From positions 6,078,001 through 6,142,000 of the forward strand of contig NZ_CP029254.1 in NCBI RefSeq assembly GCF_003122365.1: 64,000 nt of DNA, written 5' to 3'. This stretch comes from Streptomyces spongiicola (GTDB lineage Bacteria > Actinomycetota > Actinomycetes > Streptomycetales > Streptomycetaceae). A program made the position numbers and the translations under genes. This document shows positions 27,580 through 37,120 of the stretch, in pieces; position 1 is the stretch's first letter, and each line of letters starts with the position of its first letter. The notes below the pieces were generated by a model. It was not told where the DNA came from, did no database searches, and was given only the letters and a program-made list of their open reading frames with translations.

Positions 27580-29901
27580 CTAGCCTTCGGGCCGCCGGCG
27601 GGGCCCGGACAGGCGGCCCGCGGTTCCGCCGGCGGCCGTACCGGGTGCCGCCCGGTCGGCCGTCCGGGGCAGCCCGGCCTCGATCCGCGCGAACTGGGCG
27701 TCGAGGCTGCGCAGCCACACATCGAGGTCGACCAGCGCGGGCAGCGGCGGCCCGACGGGAGGGGAGGGCGCCGAGCGGGTCGCCACGCCCGGCGGCGGCC
27801 GGTCCCCCGTGCACAGGCAGGCGAGCCGGACGGTGGTGTCGGCCACCGCGTGGGCACCGGTCAGCGCCCGGTCGGCGGCGTCCGGCGGAAGCGCGGTCGC
27901 GGGCATGTCGAACCTGGGCAGCCAGTGGGCGCCGAGCAGGACCTGGCCGGCCGCGATCAGCACGGCGTGCCAGTCGGCTTGGGCGGGTCTGCTGCCCGCC
28001 GGCTCGCTGCGGAACTGGTCGTAGGCCGCCTCGGCGAGGCGCAGCCGGTGCAGGGCGGGCTGCGTCGGCGGGGGAGAGGCCGAGCCCGGCGGCACGGCCG
28101 TAAGCACCGCGACGGTGCCCCTGATGAGGGGGGTGCACGCGTGCAGCAGCTCCGCCATGGTTCGCCGTACCTCGCGCCGGGCGCCGGCCGGCCAGGCGAG
28201 CATCGCGCACAGCAGACCGATGGCGCTTCCGGTCACCACGTCCACGATCCGCGCCTCGGCCAGCCGCCAGGTCGCCGGGGCGATCTGGGCGAACGCGATG
28301 GCCACCACGAGGGTGAACAGCCCCTGCGCCCAGGCGATGCCCAGCAGCGGTCCGAGTGCGAAGGCGAGCAGCATGCCCGGTGCGAGAAGCGCGGCGTACG
28401 CCTCGATGTGCTGTCCCAGGCCGATGAGCAGGGCACCCGCGGCGAGAGCGCCGACGAGATTGCCGGCGACGGCCGTGCGGATGACCGCCCAGGTCTGCCC
28501 GGCGGTGGTGCGGCTCAGCGTCAGCACCGCCAGCAGCACCCAGAACCCGTGCGTCAGGTCGAGTGAACCGGCGACGAGCCGCGCGGCGGCGAGGGCCAGC
28601 GCGATCCTCATGGCGTTCTGGAACTGCACCGAGCGGAGGGTGAGGTTGCCGGTGAACCGGTTGATCCACAGCTGTGCGGTGGGGGCGTGGGCGTACCAGA
28701 ACAGCTCCCGCGGCTCGAACGGCGGGGTGCGCCGCCCGTCGAGTCCGACCCGTACCGCGATCTCCAGGATCCGCGCCGACTCGGCGACGGCCAGCACCGC
28801 CGCCTGCCGGTGCAGTACCGGCACCGGGGGCACGTCGGAGGAGGGCCCGGTCACCTGCCGTATGCGTGTCTGCTGGAAAGCGTGGATCGCCTCGTCCATC
28901 CGATCCGGGCCGGAAGGGGGGCGGCCCGCCCGCAGGGCGGCGCAGGTCTCCTCGCACAGGGAGGCCACCTGCGGCAGCAGCGACAGTGAGGCTGTGTCGG
29001 CACCTTCCGCGCTGCCGGCGCTGCTGTTCCCGTCGCCGGTTCCGGTTCCGGTTCCGGTGCCGCTGCCGGTGCTGTTCCCGCTGGTGTTCCCGGCGCTGCT
29101 GCCGTTGCCGTTCCCGGCGCTGTTCCCGCTGCTGCTGCCGGTGCTGCCCCCGACGCCGTCCCCCCGGACGAGCAGGCGGAGTTCGCCGGTCTCGGTCAGA
29201 TGGGCCAGCTGTTCCAGCAGCCGGCGGGCCGCGGACCCGGCGTGGGAGAGCCCGCGGACGGCACGGCCGGGACCCGCCGGGCGCTCCGCCGGCGGGAACC
29301 GGGACAACCGCAGGTCCGCGCCCGCGGCCCTGAGGTCCTCGGGGGAGAGGTGGACGCGGTCCGCGAGGGTGTCGCCCGCCGTGGCCACGGCCTCCGCGAG
29401 GGCAGAGCGGTACGTCGGACCGGGTGCCTGCGGCAGCAGGAACAGCTCGCACAGCGCGAGCACCACCACCCCGAAGACGAGCCCGGCCAGCCGCAGCCAC
29501 AGGCTCTCGGGCTGGTACGGCGGGAAGCAGGCCAGGATGTAGAAGAGCTGGAGCCCCGGCGCCGCCCCGGCCGGGCTCGGCCCCGCGACCGCGGCGAAGG
29601 CGAGCAGGAAACCCACGACGAGCATGCCGAGCACCGCGGCCCAGGTCTGCACCGCCAGCAGGGTCCCCAGGGCTACCAGCACCACGCCCACCGGCAGCGC
29701 CTTGAGCATCACCACGGCCCGCTGCCGTCCCGACCCGGGGATCGAGGACAGCAGACCGAGGGCGATCGGCGCGAACAGCGCGTACAGCGCCAGGACTGGC
29801 TCGTGAAGCCAGTACAGGAAGGGGTAGAAGCCCACGGACGCGGTGAGGGACACCCGCAGCGACCGGTGCAGGATCTCCGTGCGCTCCGGGCCGCTCCTCA
29901 C
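27580..29901 (-). CDS. FUSC-family membrane protein
   Basis: A 773-residue protein with two hydrophobic blocks, each of about five or six spans (LALYALFAPIALGLLSSIPG onward; MRIALALAAARLVAGSLDL onward), as in fusaric-acid-resistance and aromatic-acid efflux proteins. Between them lies a cytoplasmic helical region broken by a Gly/Ser/Asn/Thr linker of about 45 residues (GNSAGNGNGSS-type repeats). GTG 29901 is preferred because the conserved region starts there; a longer frame to 30057 adds only Arg/His-rich sequence. It is followed by the SpoIIE-type phosphatase gene on the same strand. Confidence 0.85.
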   Translation of the reverse strand: MRSGPERTEILHRSLRVSLTASVGFYPFLYWLHEPVLALYALFAPIALGLLSSIPGSGRQRAVVMLKALPVGVVLVALGTLLAVQTWAAVLGMLVVGFLLAFAAVAGPSPAGAAPGLQLFYILACFPPYQPESLWLRLAGLVFGVVVLALCELFLLPQAPGPTYRSALAEAVATAGDTLADRVHLSPEDLRAAGADLRLSRFPPAERPAGPGRAVRGLSHAGSAARRLLEQLAHLTETGELRLLVRGDGVGGSTGSSSGNSAGNGNGSSAGNTSGNSTGSGTGTGTGTGDGNSSAGSAEGADTASLSLLPQVASLCEETCAALRAGRPPSGPDRMDEAIHAFQQTRIRQVTGPSSDVPPVPVLHRQAAVLAVAESARILEIAVRVGLDGRRTPPFEPRELFWYAHAPTAQLWINRFTGNLTLRSVQFQNAMRIALALAAARLVAGSLDLTHGFWVLLAVLTLSRTTAGQTWAVIRTAVAGNLVGALAAGALLIGLGQHIEAYAALLAPGMLLAFALGPLLGIAWAQGLFTLVVAIAFAQIAPATWRLAEARIVDVVTGSAIGLLCAMLAWPAGARREVRRTMAELLHACTPLIRGTVAVLTAVPPGSASPPPTQPALHRLRLAEAAYDQFRSEPAGSRPAQADWHAVLIAAGQVLLGAHWLPRFDMPATALPPDAADRALTGAHAVADTTVRLACLCTGDRPPPGVATRSAPSPPVGPPLPALVDLDVWLRSLDAQFARIEAGLPRTADRAAPGTAAGGTAGRLSGPRRRPEG

Positions 29902-30514
29902 GGCGCGTCCCCGCCGGGAGCCGTGCGGAGCGGCGCCCCGCGGAGCCCGTCGGGCAGCCGGGCGGTGCCGTACCGGGTGCTGTACCGGGTGCCGCAGAGC
30001 AGCGCTGCGGCACCCGTTACGGCACCGCCCGGTGTGGAGGGTCCGGGCCCGATGCACACGGGTGCGCCCGTGACCGCGATGACGGCCCCCGTCCGCGCGG
30101 CCGGCGAAGACTCAGCGCGCATGAGCACGTTCCTCTCGGGCCGACGCCGCCGCGGCGTCGTGGGCGGGCCGGACAGCGACCCGCTGCCCATTGTGGGACG
30201 ACCCCGACGGAAGCGCAGCCCGGCTCGTCCCGTTCCGGCCGGGCCCGTGCCGGCATGGTCGGGCCCGTGCCGGCATGGTCGGGGCGGGCGGCGCCCACCC
30301 GGCCCGCGGTCGGGTGGTCCGCGCCCGGGCGCCGGTCCGGCCTTGCCCGCCCGGCCCGCGGCCCGGTACTCCCGATCGGCCCGCCGCCCGGGCGCCGGTC
30401 CGGTACTCCCCGATCGGCCCGCGGTCGGGCGTCCCCGATCGCGGTGGGCTCCACGCCGGTTCACGATGGCAGGAGCCACAGCGGCCACGGGGCGGGAGGC
30501 GGGAGGATCGTACG
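29902..30514. other. Intergenic gap, repeat-rich, divergent promoters expected
   Basis: No gene is supported between the divergent FUSC and DMT-type permease genes. Two tandem copies of a CCCGTGCCGGCATGGTCGGG unit lie at about 30242-30285, and related CCGCGGCCCGG words fill 30300-30430. Confidence 0.65.
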
Positions 30515-31432
30515 GTGCAGTCGCTCCTGCTGCCGGTGGTCTTCGCCCTCGCCTCGGCGCTCAGCAACGCCACCGCCACCGTGCTGCAGCGCCAGGAGGC
30601 CCTCAAGGTGCCCAGCTCCAGCGGTCTGCGCCCGGGGCTGATGCTCGATCTGCTGCGCCGTCCCCTCTGGCTGACCGGGATCGCCGCCGTCCTCGTGGCC
30701 GGGGTGTGCCAGGCCCTGGCGCTGAACACCGGGCCGCTGGCCATCGTCCAGCCGCTGTTCGTCCTCGAACTGCCGCTCGCCCTGATCATCGCCTCGATGG
30801 TGATGCGCCAGCGCCTGCCCCGGGCCGGCTGGGCGGCCGTCGGCCTCGTCGTGGTGGGCCTCGGCATCGCCCTGGCCGCACTGTCCCCGGTCGGAAACCG
30901 CACTCAGGTGCCCCTCGACCGCTGGGTGCCGGTGCTCGCCTTCTGCGGAGGGGCCGTCATCGTGCTCTCGGCCGTGGCCCTGCGGCGTCCCGTGGGGCGG
31001 ACCCGCGCCGCCCTCCTCGGCACGGCCACCGCCATCAGCTACGCCCTCACGGCGGCGCTCATGAAGTCGGCTACCCACATCTTCGAGGACGAGGGAGCCG
31101 CGGCCTTCTTCACCTCCTGGGAGGTGTACGCCTTCGCGGTCACCGGCGGCACCGCGCTGTTCCTGCTGGAGAACGCCCTCCAGGCGGGCCCGCTGGTCGC
31201 CTCCCAGCCCGCGCTGACCCTCGGGGACGCCACCCTGAGCCTGCTGCTCGGCGTCACCCTCTACGAGGAGCATGTGCGCACCGGCTGGTGGCTGCTGCCG
31301 GAACTGCTGGGGCTCGCGCTGATCACCGTCGGCGTGTTCGCCCTCTCCCGCATCCCCCTCGCGGAGTCCCTCGTGGCGTCGGACAAGACCTCCGGGGCCG
31401 CACCTCCCCAGGCCGGGCAGACCCTGCCCTGA
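30515..31432 (+). CDS. DMT-superfamily (EamA-like) membrane permease
   Basis: A 305-residue protein with nine or ten membrane segments (LLLPVVFALASALSNATATV; IVQPLFVLELPLALIIASMV; ALLGTATAISYALTAAL). The two-fold repeat of the drug/metabolite transporter fold is visible. The VLQRQEA and QPLFVLELPLALI stretches are typical of the actinobacterial DMT group. The substrate is unknown. GTG 30515 is chosen because GGGAGG lies eight bases upstream. Confidence 0.85.
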   Translation: MQSLLLPVVFALASALSNATATVLQRQEALKVPSSSGLRPGLMLDLLRRPLWLTGIAAVLVAGVCQALALNTGPLAIVQPLFVLELPLALIIASMVMRQRLPRAGWAAVGLVVVGLGIALAALSPVGNRTQVPLDRWVPVLAFCGGAVIVLSAVALRRPVGRTRAALLGTATAISYALTAALMKSATHIFEDEGAAAFFTSWEVYAFAVTGGTALFLLENALQAGPLVASQPALTLGDATLSLLLGVTLYEEHVRTGWWLLPELLGLALITVGVFALSRIPLAESLVASDKTSGAAPPQAGQTLP

Positions 31433-31529
31433 ACCGGTCCGCCGGGAGAGGCGCCACCCGGCCGGAAAGCCGTGCGCCGGCCCCGGGGGGAACCGGACGG
31501 GCCCGCCGGAGCACCCCGGGGCGGGTCCG

Positions 31530-31635
31530 AGAAGAGGATTGCCGAGAGAGGGTTGCCGAAGAGGGGTTGCCGAACGGGGATGGCTCGAACGGGGATGGTT
31601 CGAAGGGGGATTACCCGAAGGGGGATTGAGAGATC
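31530..31635. repeat. GGGGATT/GGGTTGCCGA repeat block before the SPW gene
   Basis: About seven imperfect units of 12-17 bases (for example GAGGGTTGCCGAA, GGGGATGGCTCGAAC) lie in the leader region of the SPW-protein gene. Confidence 0.7.
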
Positions 31636-31701
31636 CGGCCGAGAAGCGTTTCATTGCAGGTGAAAGGGCACGAACAGACGCTTCCGAAGGAGGCGGCCCG
31701 C

Positions 31702-32181
31702 ATGACCACCCACCAACCCGGCATCGAGCAGCACCCCGACCTCGCCGAGATGCGTGCACGCTTCGAGCGCGCCACCACGTCGCCGCGCGGCCAGGTGACG
31801 GAAACGCTGGCCCTGCTCACGGGCCTCTACCTCGCGGCCTCGCCGTGGATCGTCGGTTTCAACGGCCTCACCACTCTTGCCGTCACCAACCTGATCTGCG
31901 GTGTCGCCTTCGCCCTGTGTCTGGGCGGGTTCGGTTCGGCCTACGAGCGGACCCACGCGATGGCCTGGTGCGCCATCGTGATCGGCACCTTCACGATCTT
32001 CTCCCCCTGGATCGTCGCCGGGAACGTCGCCGTCACCGGCAGTGTCGTCAGCAATGTCGTCACCGGCATCGTGGCGCTCTGTATCGGCGTGGCCATGGCC
32101 GGTATGACCGACCGCCCCGGAACCTCCCGTTCCGCCCGGTCCTCGGGAGGCCGGAGCGGTGACCTCGGCCCCCTGAGCTGA
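31702..32181 (+). CDS. SPW-repeat membrane protein
   Basis: A 159-residue membrane protein with four hydrophobic segments. The defining SPW motifs appear twice, in LAASPWIVGF and FTIFSPWIVAG, each beginning a membrane pair. SPW proteins are small integral membrane proteins of unknown role in actinobacteria and proteobacteria. ATG 31702 follows GGAGG at ten bases. The Ser/Arg-rich tail is short. Confidence 0.88.
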   Translation: MTTHQPGIEQHPDLAEMRARFERATTSPRGQVTETLALLTGLYLAASPWIVGFNGLTTLAVTNLICGVAFALCLGGFGSAYERTHAMAWCAIVIGTFTIFSPWIVAGNVAVTGSVVSNVVTGIVALCIGVAMAGMTDRPGTSRSARSSGGRSGDLGPLS

Positions 32182-32200
32182 CGGCACTCCGCACCGCGAG

Positions 32201-32228
32201 GGCCCCGGCCGCGTAGCGTGCCGGGGCC
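32201..32228 (+). terminator. SPW gene hairpin terminator
   Basis: A 9-bp GC stem (32201-32209 with 32220-32228) and a ten-base loop are followed by TTCC, about 20 bases after the stop. Confidence 0.65.
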
Positions 32229-32310
32229 TTCCGGTCGCACGAAGAGCCCCCTGGGCGACCACGCATGGTGAGCTATGTTGAGCGGCAGTGGGACGAAAGG
32301 GAGGCACACG

Positions 32311-33231
32311 GTGCCATCAAGGCAGCGGGCGCGCGCACAGGCGTCTGCGATCACGCCGGGGAGGCAGGCCCCGGACGCGGAGCCGGCTCCCGTGGAGAGG
32401 GTCCGCGCGCTGTTCGGCGGACACCGGCTGTCGCCCGGCCAGCGGCGTATCGCGCAGTACATCACGGACAACCTCACCGAGGCCGCTTTTCTGTCGATCA
32501 CCGATCTCGCGGACCGCGTGGGCGTCAGCCAGCCGTCGGTGACGCGCTTCGCCGCGTCGGTCGGCTTCAGCGGCTACCCCGCGCTGCGGGAGGCGCTTCA
32601 GCCCATCGCGCTCAGCGCGGTCGCCGGTTCACCGGAGACGGTCGAGAGCCGGCGCAACGAGCTGCAGACGGCGGTCGACGCCGAGATCGCGAACCTGGAG
32701 AGCCTCCGCCGCAGGTTCGCCGACACCGACCAGGTCCTCGGGGTCGGCCGTGAGCTGGCCCGGTCGGTGCCGCTGACGATCCTCGGGCTGCGGATCTCCA
32801 CCTCGCTGGCGGAGTACTTCGCCTACGCGGCCCGCCGGATCCACCCCGACGTACGGCTGGTCTCACGCGGCGGGAGCGTGGCGTACGACGCGCTGCTGCA
32901 GTCGCGCGAGGCCGGCGGGACCTGGGTGCTGGCCTTCGCGATGCCCCGCCACGCCAAGGAGACGCTGGCGGCCATACGGGCCGCCCGCCGTACGGGCCTG
33001 CGGACCGCACTGATCACGGATCTCACCATGGGGCCGCTCGTCGACGAGGCCGACGTGGCCCTGACCGCGGGTACCGGCTCACGGCTCGTCTTCGACTCCT
33101 ACTCCGCGCCCGGTGTGCTGTCGGCGGCGATCCTCCAGGCGATGGCGGACGCGGATCCCGAACGGACGCAGCAGCGGCTGGAGCAGTACGAGCACGCCGC
33201 CGAGCAGCACGACTTCTTCATCGAGGACTGA
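32311..33231 (+). CDS. MurR/RpiR-family regulator with SIS domain
   Basis: A 306-residue regulator. The RpiR helix-turn-helix is at about residues 30-100 (LSPGQRRIAQYITDNLTEAA; VGVSQPSVTRFAASVGFSGY). The C-terminal SIS sugar-phosphate domain spans about 130-270 (LTILGLRISTSLAEYFAYAA; AFAMPRHAKETLAAIRAARR). Such proteins sense sugar phosphates such as MurNAc-6-phosphate. GTG 32311 is chosen because AAAGGGAGG lies six bases upstream; ATG 32275 is further away and has none. The expected partner gene (murQ or a sugar-phosphate enzyme) is absent on both sides. Confidence 0.9.
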   Translation: MPSRQRARAQASAITPGRQAPDAEPAPVERVRALFGGHRLSPGQRRIAQYITDNLTEAAFLSITDLADRVGVSQPSVTRFAASVGFSGYPALREALQPIALSAVAGSPETVESRRNELQTAVDAEIANLESLRRRFADTDQVLGVGRELARSVPLTILGLRISTSLAEYFAYAARRIHPDVRLVSRGGSVAYDALLQSREAGGTWVLAFAMPRHAKETLAAIRAARRTGLRTALITDLTMGPLVDEADVALTAGTGSRLVFDSYSAPGVLSAAILQAMADADPERTQQRLEQYEHAAEQHDFFIED

Positions 33232-33292
33232 GGCCACCGTCGGCCACCCCCCTCCCCGGTGGGAGGAAAGGGGGACTTTCATGCCCAGAAGA

Positions 33293-33310
33293 GCATGAAT
33301 TTTTTCATGC
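33293..33310. promoter_or_regulatory. Inverted repeat GCATGAA-TTTT-TTCATGC
   Basis: A perfect 7-bp inverted repeat flanks TTTT, in AT-rich sequence 62 bases past the RpiR stop. Its GAA..TTC form is the kind of site RpiR/MurR proteins bind, which is an inference from family and proximity. Confidence 0.55.
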
Positions 33311-33326
33311 CCTTGCTTACTTGGCG

Positions 33327-33340
33327 GTAAATATATTTAC
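33327..33340. promoter_or_regulatory. 14-bp AT-rich palindrome GTAAATATATTTAC
   Basis: A perfect palindrome, conspicuous in a GC-rich genome, lies 16 bases after the first inverted repeat. It could be part of a promoter or a second operator for a rightward gene that is no longer present. Confidence 0.5.
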
Positions 33341-33568
33341 TGCGAGTGGCACTGCGGACGACACTCCTCCTCGTCGGCCCCACGGTGTTCTGTTCGGGCA
33401 GTCCGCTCCCCTCGGACGCCCCCGGCGGCTCCGGTCAACCCCTGGGCCGGAGCCGCCGGTCGACAGCCTCACAGGAACAGCCGGCCGGCGGCCGTACCGT
33501 GGTCGTACCGCAGCCGTACCGTGCTCGTACCGCGGACCTGCGCGACCCGCCCCCGCCCACGGCCGGGC

Positions 33569-34258
33569 TCAGCCGTTCTTGACGGAGTCGAGGTGGGCGA
33601 ACACCACCACGTTGTCCTTGTAGTCCTTGGTCGTCTTGTCGTACACACCACCGCAGGTGATCAGGCGCAGCTGGGCGTTCGGTGCGTCCTTGTAGACCCG
33701 CGCGCTGGGGAAGGCGGCCTTGCTGAAGGTCTCCACCGAGTCGACCTTGAACGTGGCCACCTTGCGGTCCTGCCGGGTGATGTCGATCTTGTTTCCGGGC
33801 TTGAGCGCACTGAGGGACTCGAACACCGCGGGTCCCGTCATGGTGTCCAGATGGCCCGCGAGGATCGAGGTGCCCTTCTCGCCCGGCGTGGCGCCCTTCC
33901 CGTACCAGCCCACCAGATTCTTGTCGTTGGGCGGCGGCGCGTTCAGCTGCCCGGTCTTGCTGAGCGCCAGCACCGTGAAGGGGGCGTTGACCGAGATGGC
34001 GGGGATGACGATGCGCGTCGGGTTGGAACGCGGCAGCGGAGGATGGACGGGAGCGGCCTTCGGCGGGCTCTTGGGAGCGGCGGCGGGCGACGCGGGGCGG
34101 GCCTGGGAGGAGTCCGCCGTCTGGCCGCCGAGCGAGTTGTAGCAGAGCAGCGTGCCCAACGCGGCCGCCAGGACCGGCCACAGCAGGGTCTGGCCGAGCG
34201 AGCGGGACGGTGCGGGCTCTGGGGGCGTCTGCGAGCCGAGCGGTTGCCTGGCGTTCAT
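33569..34258 (-). CDS. Class F sortase, possibly altered active site
   Basis: A 229-residue protein with one N-terminal membrane anchor (about residues 24-40), a Pro/Ala linker and a sortase beta-barrel. The catalytic His136 (AGHLDT) and Cys202 (LITCGG) are present. In class F sortases a conserved Arg is usually found a short way after the Cys, in a YRDN-like strand; here it reads YKDN (Lys214). Sortases join surface proteins to the cell wall or process them. The upstream gene encodes a repeat-rich exported protein and is the likely substrate. Confidence 0.85.
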   Translation of the reverse strand: MNARQPLGSQTPPEPAPSRSLGQTLLWPVLAAALGTLLCYNSLGGQTADSSQARPASPAAAPKSPPKAAPVHPPLPRSNPTRIVIPAISVNAPFTVLALSKTGQLNAPPPNDKNLVGWYGKGATPGEKGTSILAGHLDTMTGPAVFESLSALKPGNKIDITRQDRKVATFKVDSVETFSKAAFPSARVYKDAPNAQLRLITCGGVYDKTTKDYKDNVVVFAHLDSVKNG

Positions 34259-34325
34259 TCGAGAGGCCTTTCGTGTACCGGGACGCGGCCGGGGAGAAGC
34301 GGATCGGGGCTGGGAAACGCATCGC

Positions 34326-34357
34326 CGCGGCCGCCGTCCTGGAGGACGGCGGCCGCG
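34326..34357 (-). terminator. Hairpin between the repeat-protein and sortase genes
   Basis: A perfect 15-bp stem with a two-base loop as written (realistically four) lies 35 bases after the repeat-protein stop and 68 bases before the sortase start. It would end or reduce readthrough into the sortase gene. Confidence 0.7.
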
Positions 34358-34391
34358 ACAGCGCAGCGAACTGCGGTTGATGCGGCCTCGA

Positions 34392-35441
<1,050 letters not shown>

Positions 35442-35875
35442 GAGATCCCATTCCTTTCGCCGCGACTGCGAAGGCTGACACATCGTCGGCTCATCGGATC
35501 GCAGCAGCGACGAGTTCACCGTCAGGCGGATCGCGGCTTCGCACCAGCCGAGAACGTCGCATTCGAGGGACATCGTCCGCTCTTCGGGTGGCGACACGCC
35601 GACTATTCACTCTTTGGGCGGCGGCCCGGTCGATATGCGACCTCGCGGTGCTCTCCGCGGCCTCCGCGATCCCGCTCCCGGCATACCTCCGGAGGGTTCC
35701 CGGCAGCGCGAATCCCGTGCTCGCCGCCTTCGGCGCCCATCCGGACACGGGTCGGCTTCGAACAACTCGTGTCACGTGCGCACGGCGGCGACGACGTGCG
35801 AGTGCGGTGTCCGGCGGTCCGGACGGTCCCCGACGAGGAGATCCGGAAGGCCCCTCCAGGAGAAAGGCGGGTCAG
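35442..35875. other. Divergent promoter gap, no supported gene
   Basis: This 434-base gap separates the repeat-protein gene from the small secreted protein gene. The part at 35585-35640 is less GC-rich and may hold promoters. No regulatory repeat could be assigned. Confidence 0.55.
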
Positions 35876-36157
35876 ATGGCCGTTTCCCTCCGGGCGCGGC
35901 GACTCGTGGCCGTCGCGGCCGCCGCGGGTCTGCTCGTCGGCTGGGCCTCCGCGGTGTCCGCGGGCTCTGCCGCGACCGCGTCCGCGCCTGCCTCCCCCGT
36001 GCGGGTCACCCACCTCGTGGGCGAATCCGGCGGCCCCGACTGGGACCGCTGCACATGGCGCAAGGGCCACTGGGAGCAGCAGCGCTCCAACGACCGCTGG
36101 GAGGACAAGTGGGTCCCGGGCCGCTGGGACTGCCGTGACGGCGGCGGGCACCGCTGA
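35876..36157 (+). CDS. Small secreted Trp-rich protein of unknown function
   Basis: A 93-residue protein. The signal peptide (about residues 1-32, LVAVAAAAGLLVGWASAVSA) precedes a mature domain of about 60 residues with five Trp, two Cys and many charged residues (WDRCTWRKGHWEQQ; KWVPGRWDCRDGGG). The two Cys could form a disulfide. ATG 35876 has GGAG about 13 bases and GGCGGG about 4 bases upstream. No family was recognised. A Gly/Asp/His-coding repeat follows out of frame. Confidence 0.7.
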   Translation: MAVSLRARRLVAVAAAAGLLVGWASAVSAGSAATASAPASPVRVTHLVGESGGPDWDRCTWRKGHWEQQRSNDRWEDKWVPGRWDCRDGGGHR

Positions 36158-36189
36158 CCGGCCGTGAGCGCGGGCCGGCGAAGGCGACG

Positions 36190-36315
36190 GCGGCCATGGT
36201 GGCGACGGCGATCACGGCGGCGACGGCGATCACGGCGGCGACGGCGATCACGGCGGCGACGGTGAGGACGGCGGCGACGGCGATCACGGCGGCGACGGTG
36301 AGGACGGCGAGGGAG
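36190..36315. repeat. 18-bp tandem repeat (CGGCGGCGACGGCGATCA)
   Basis: About six units of 18 bases, alternating CGATCACGG and GTGAGGACGG variants, lie between the small secreted protein and the sigma factor. One forward frame reads GGDGDHGGDGDH, out of frame with the upstream gene. Confidence 0.85.
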
Positions 36316-36520
36316 GACGGCGAGAACGGGTGGCTGTGGGCAACTGCTGGAACAGGGCCCGGCTGCTGACGGACGAGAGACCACCGGCGGCCGGGAATCG
36401 CCACCGGACGCCCCTGGTCCCGGTGGCTCCAGGCGTGCGGGTCCTTCCGATCGGTGATGGCATGGTGACGAACGAGCCTGCACGGCACCCCTGGTGCCCA
36501 AGAGGAGCAAGGGGGCGCGA
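36316..36520. other. Leader region of the sigma-factor operon
   Basis: The rest of the gap between the secreted protein and the sigma factor (363 bases in all with the repeat). It should hold the sigK-like promoter; no consensus was assigned. Confidence 0.5.
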
Positions 36521-37120
36521 GTGTCGCCACCTGATGCGGATCCCGACGCCGCCGAACAACTGGCCAAGCTCGGACTGGACGAGCTCGTGGTCCTGGTGGG
36601 CCGCGGCGACCAGGACGCGTTCGAACCCGTCTACACGGCGGTCAGCGGCCCTGTGCTGGGCCTGGTCCGCAGGGTCCTGCGGGATCCGGCGCAGTCCGAG
36701 GAGGTGACCCAGGACGTGCTCGTGGAGGTGTGGCGTACGGCCGGCCGCTTCCGGCCCGAACAGGGCAGCGCCCTGACCTGGGTCCTGACCCTGGCCCATC
36801 GCCGTGCGGTGGACCGGGTCCGGTCGTCACAGGCCAGGACCGAACGGGAGCGGAGGGTCGCGCTGCTGGAGGTCGCCCCGCCGTTCGACGACGTGGTCGA
36901 GCAGGTCGAGACCGGACTCGAACAGCAGCAGGTCCGGCGCTGTCTGCAGTCGCTGACCGAGCTTCAGCGGGAGTCGGTCGTGCTGGCGTACTACCACGGC
37001 CTCACCTACCGGGAGGTCGCCGAGTTCCTGTCGCAGCCACTGGGCACGGTGAAGGCCAGGATGCGTGACGGACTGATGCGGTTGCGTGACTGTCTGTACG
37101 AGGGTGAGGTGCGGTCATGA
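36521..37120 (+). CDS. sigK: SigK-like ECF sigma factor
   Basis: A 199-residue extracytoplasmic-function sigma factor. Region 2 spans about residues 28-100 (DAFEPVYTAVSGPVLGLVRR; EEVTQDVLVEVWRTAGRF), and region 4 about 140-190 (SLTELQRESVVLAYYHGLTY; LSQPLGTVKARMRDGLMRLR). It resembles SigK/SigL-group sigma factors that pair with RskA-type membrane anti-sigma factors. GTG 36521 has AAGGGGG just upstream. It overlaps the anti-sigma gene by four bases (ATGA). Confidence 0.92.
   Translation: MSPPDADPDAAEQLAKLGLDELVVLVGRGDQDAFEPVYTAVSGPVLGLVRRVLRDPAQSEEVTQDVLVEVWRTAGRFRPEQGSALTWVLTLAHRRAVDRVRSSQARTERERRVALLEVAPPFDDVVEQVETGLEQQQVRRCLQSLTELQRESVVLAYYHGLTYREVAEFLSQPLGTVKARMRDGLMRLRDCLYEGEVRS

Larger units (their letters stand above)
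33232..33568. other. Gap with an AT-rich island, no supported gene
   Basis: This gap lies between the convergent RpiR and sortase genes. About 33285-33345 is strikingly AT-rich and holds two palindromes. The GTG frame at 33346 (LLLVGPTVFCSG) could be read as a lipoprotein signal but lacks a ribosome site and turns Pro/Arg-rich, so it is not called. Confidence 0.6.

Noticed and set aside
27573..27857. N-terminal extension of the SpoIIE-type phosphatase
   Set aside because: It would overlap the FUSC gene by over 270 bases and is low-complexity; GTG 27572 has a ribosome site.
33346..33582. Forward frame with a lipoprotein-like start
   Set aside because: No ribosome site, no true lipobox after the hydrophobic run, and a Pro/Arg-rich remainder typical of non-coding GC-rich DNA.
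36196..36369. Short ATG frame reading repeated ITAATA
   Set aside because: It is simply the 18-bp repeat translated; no ribosome site.
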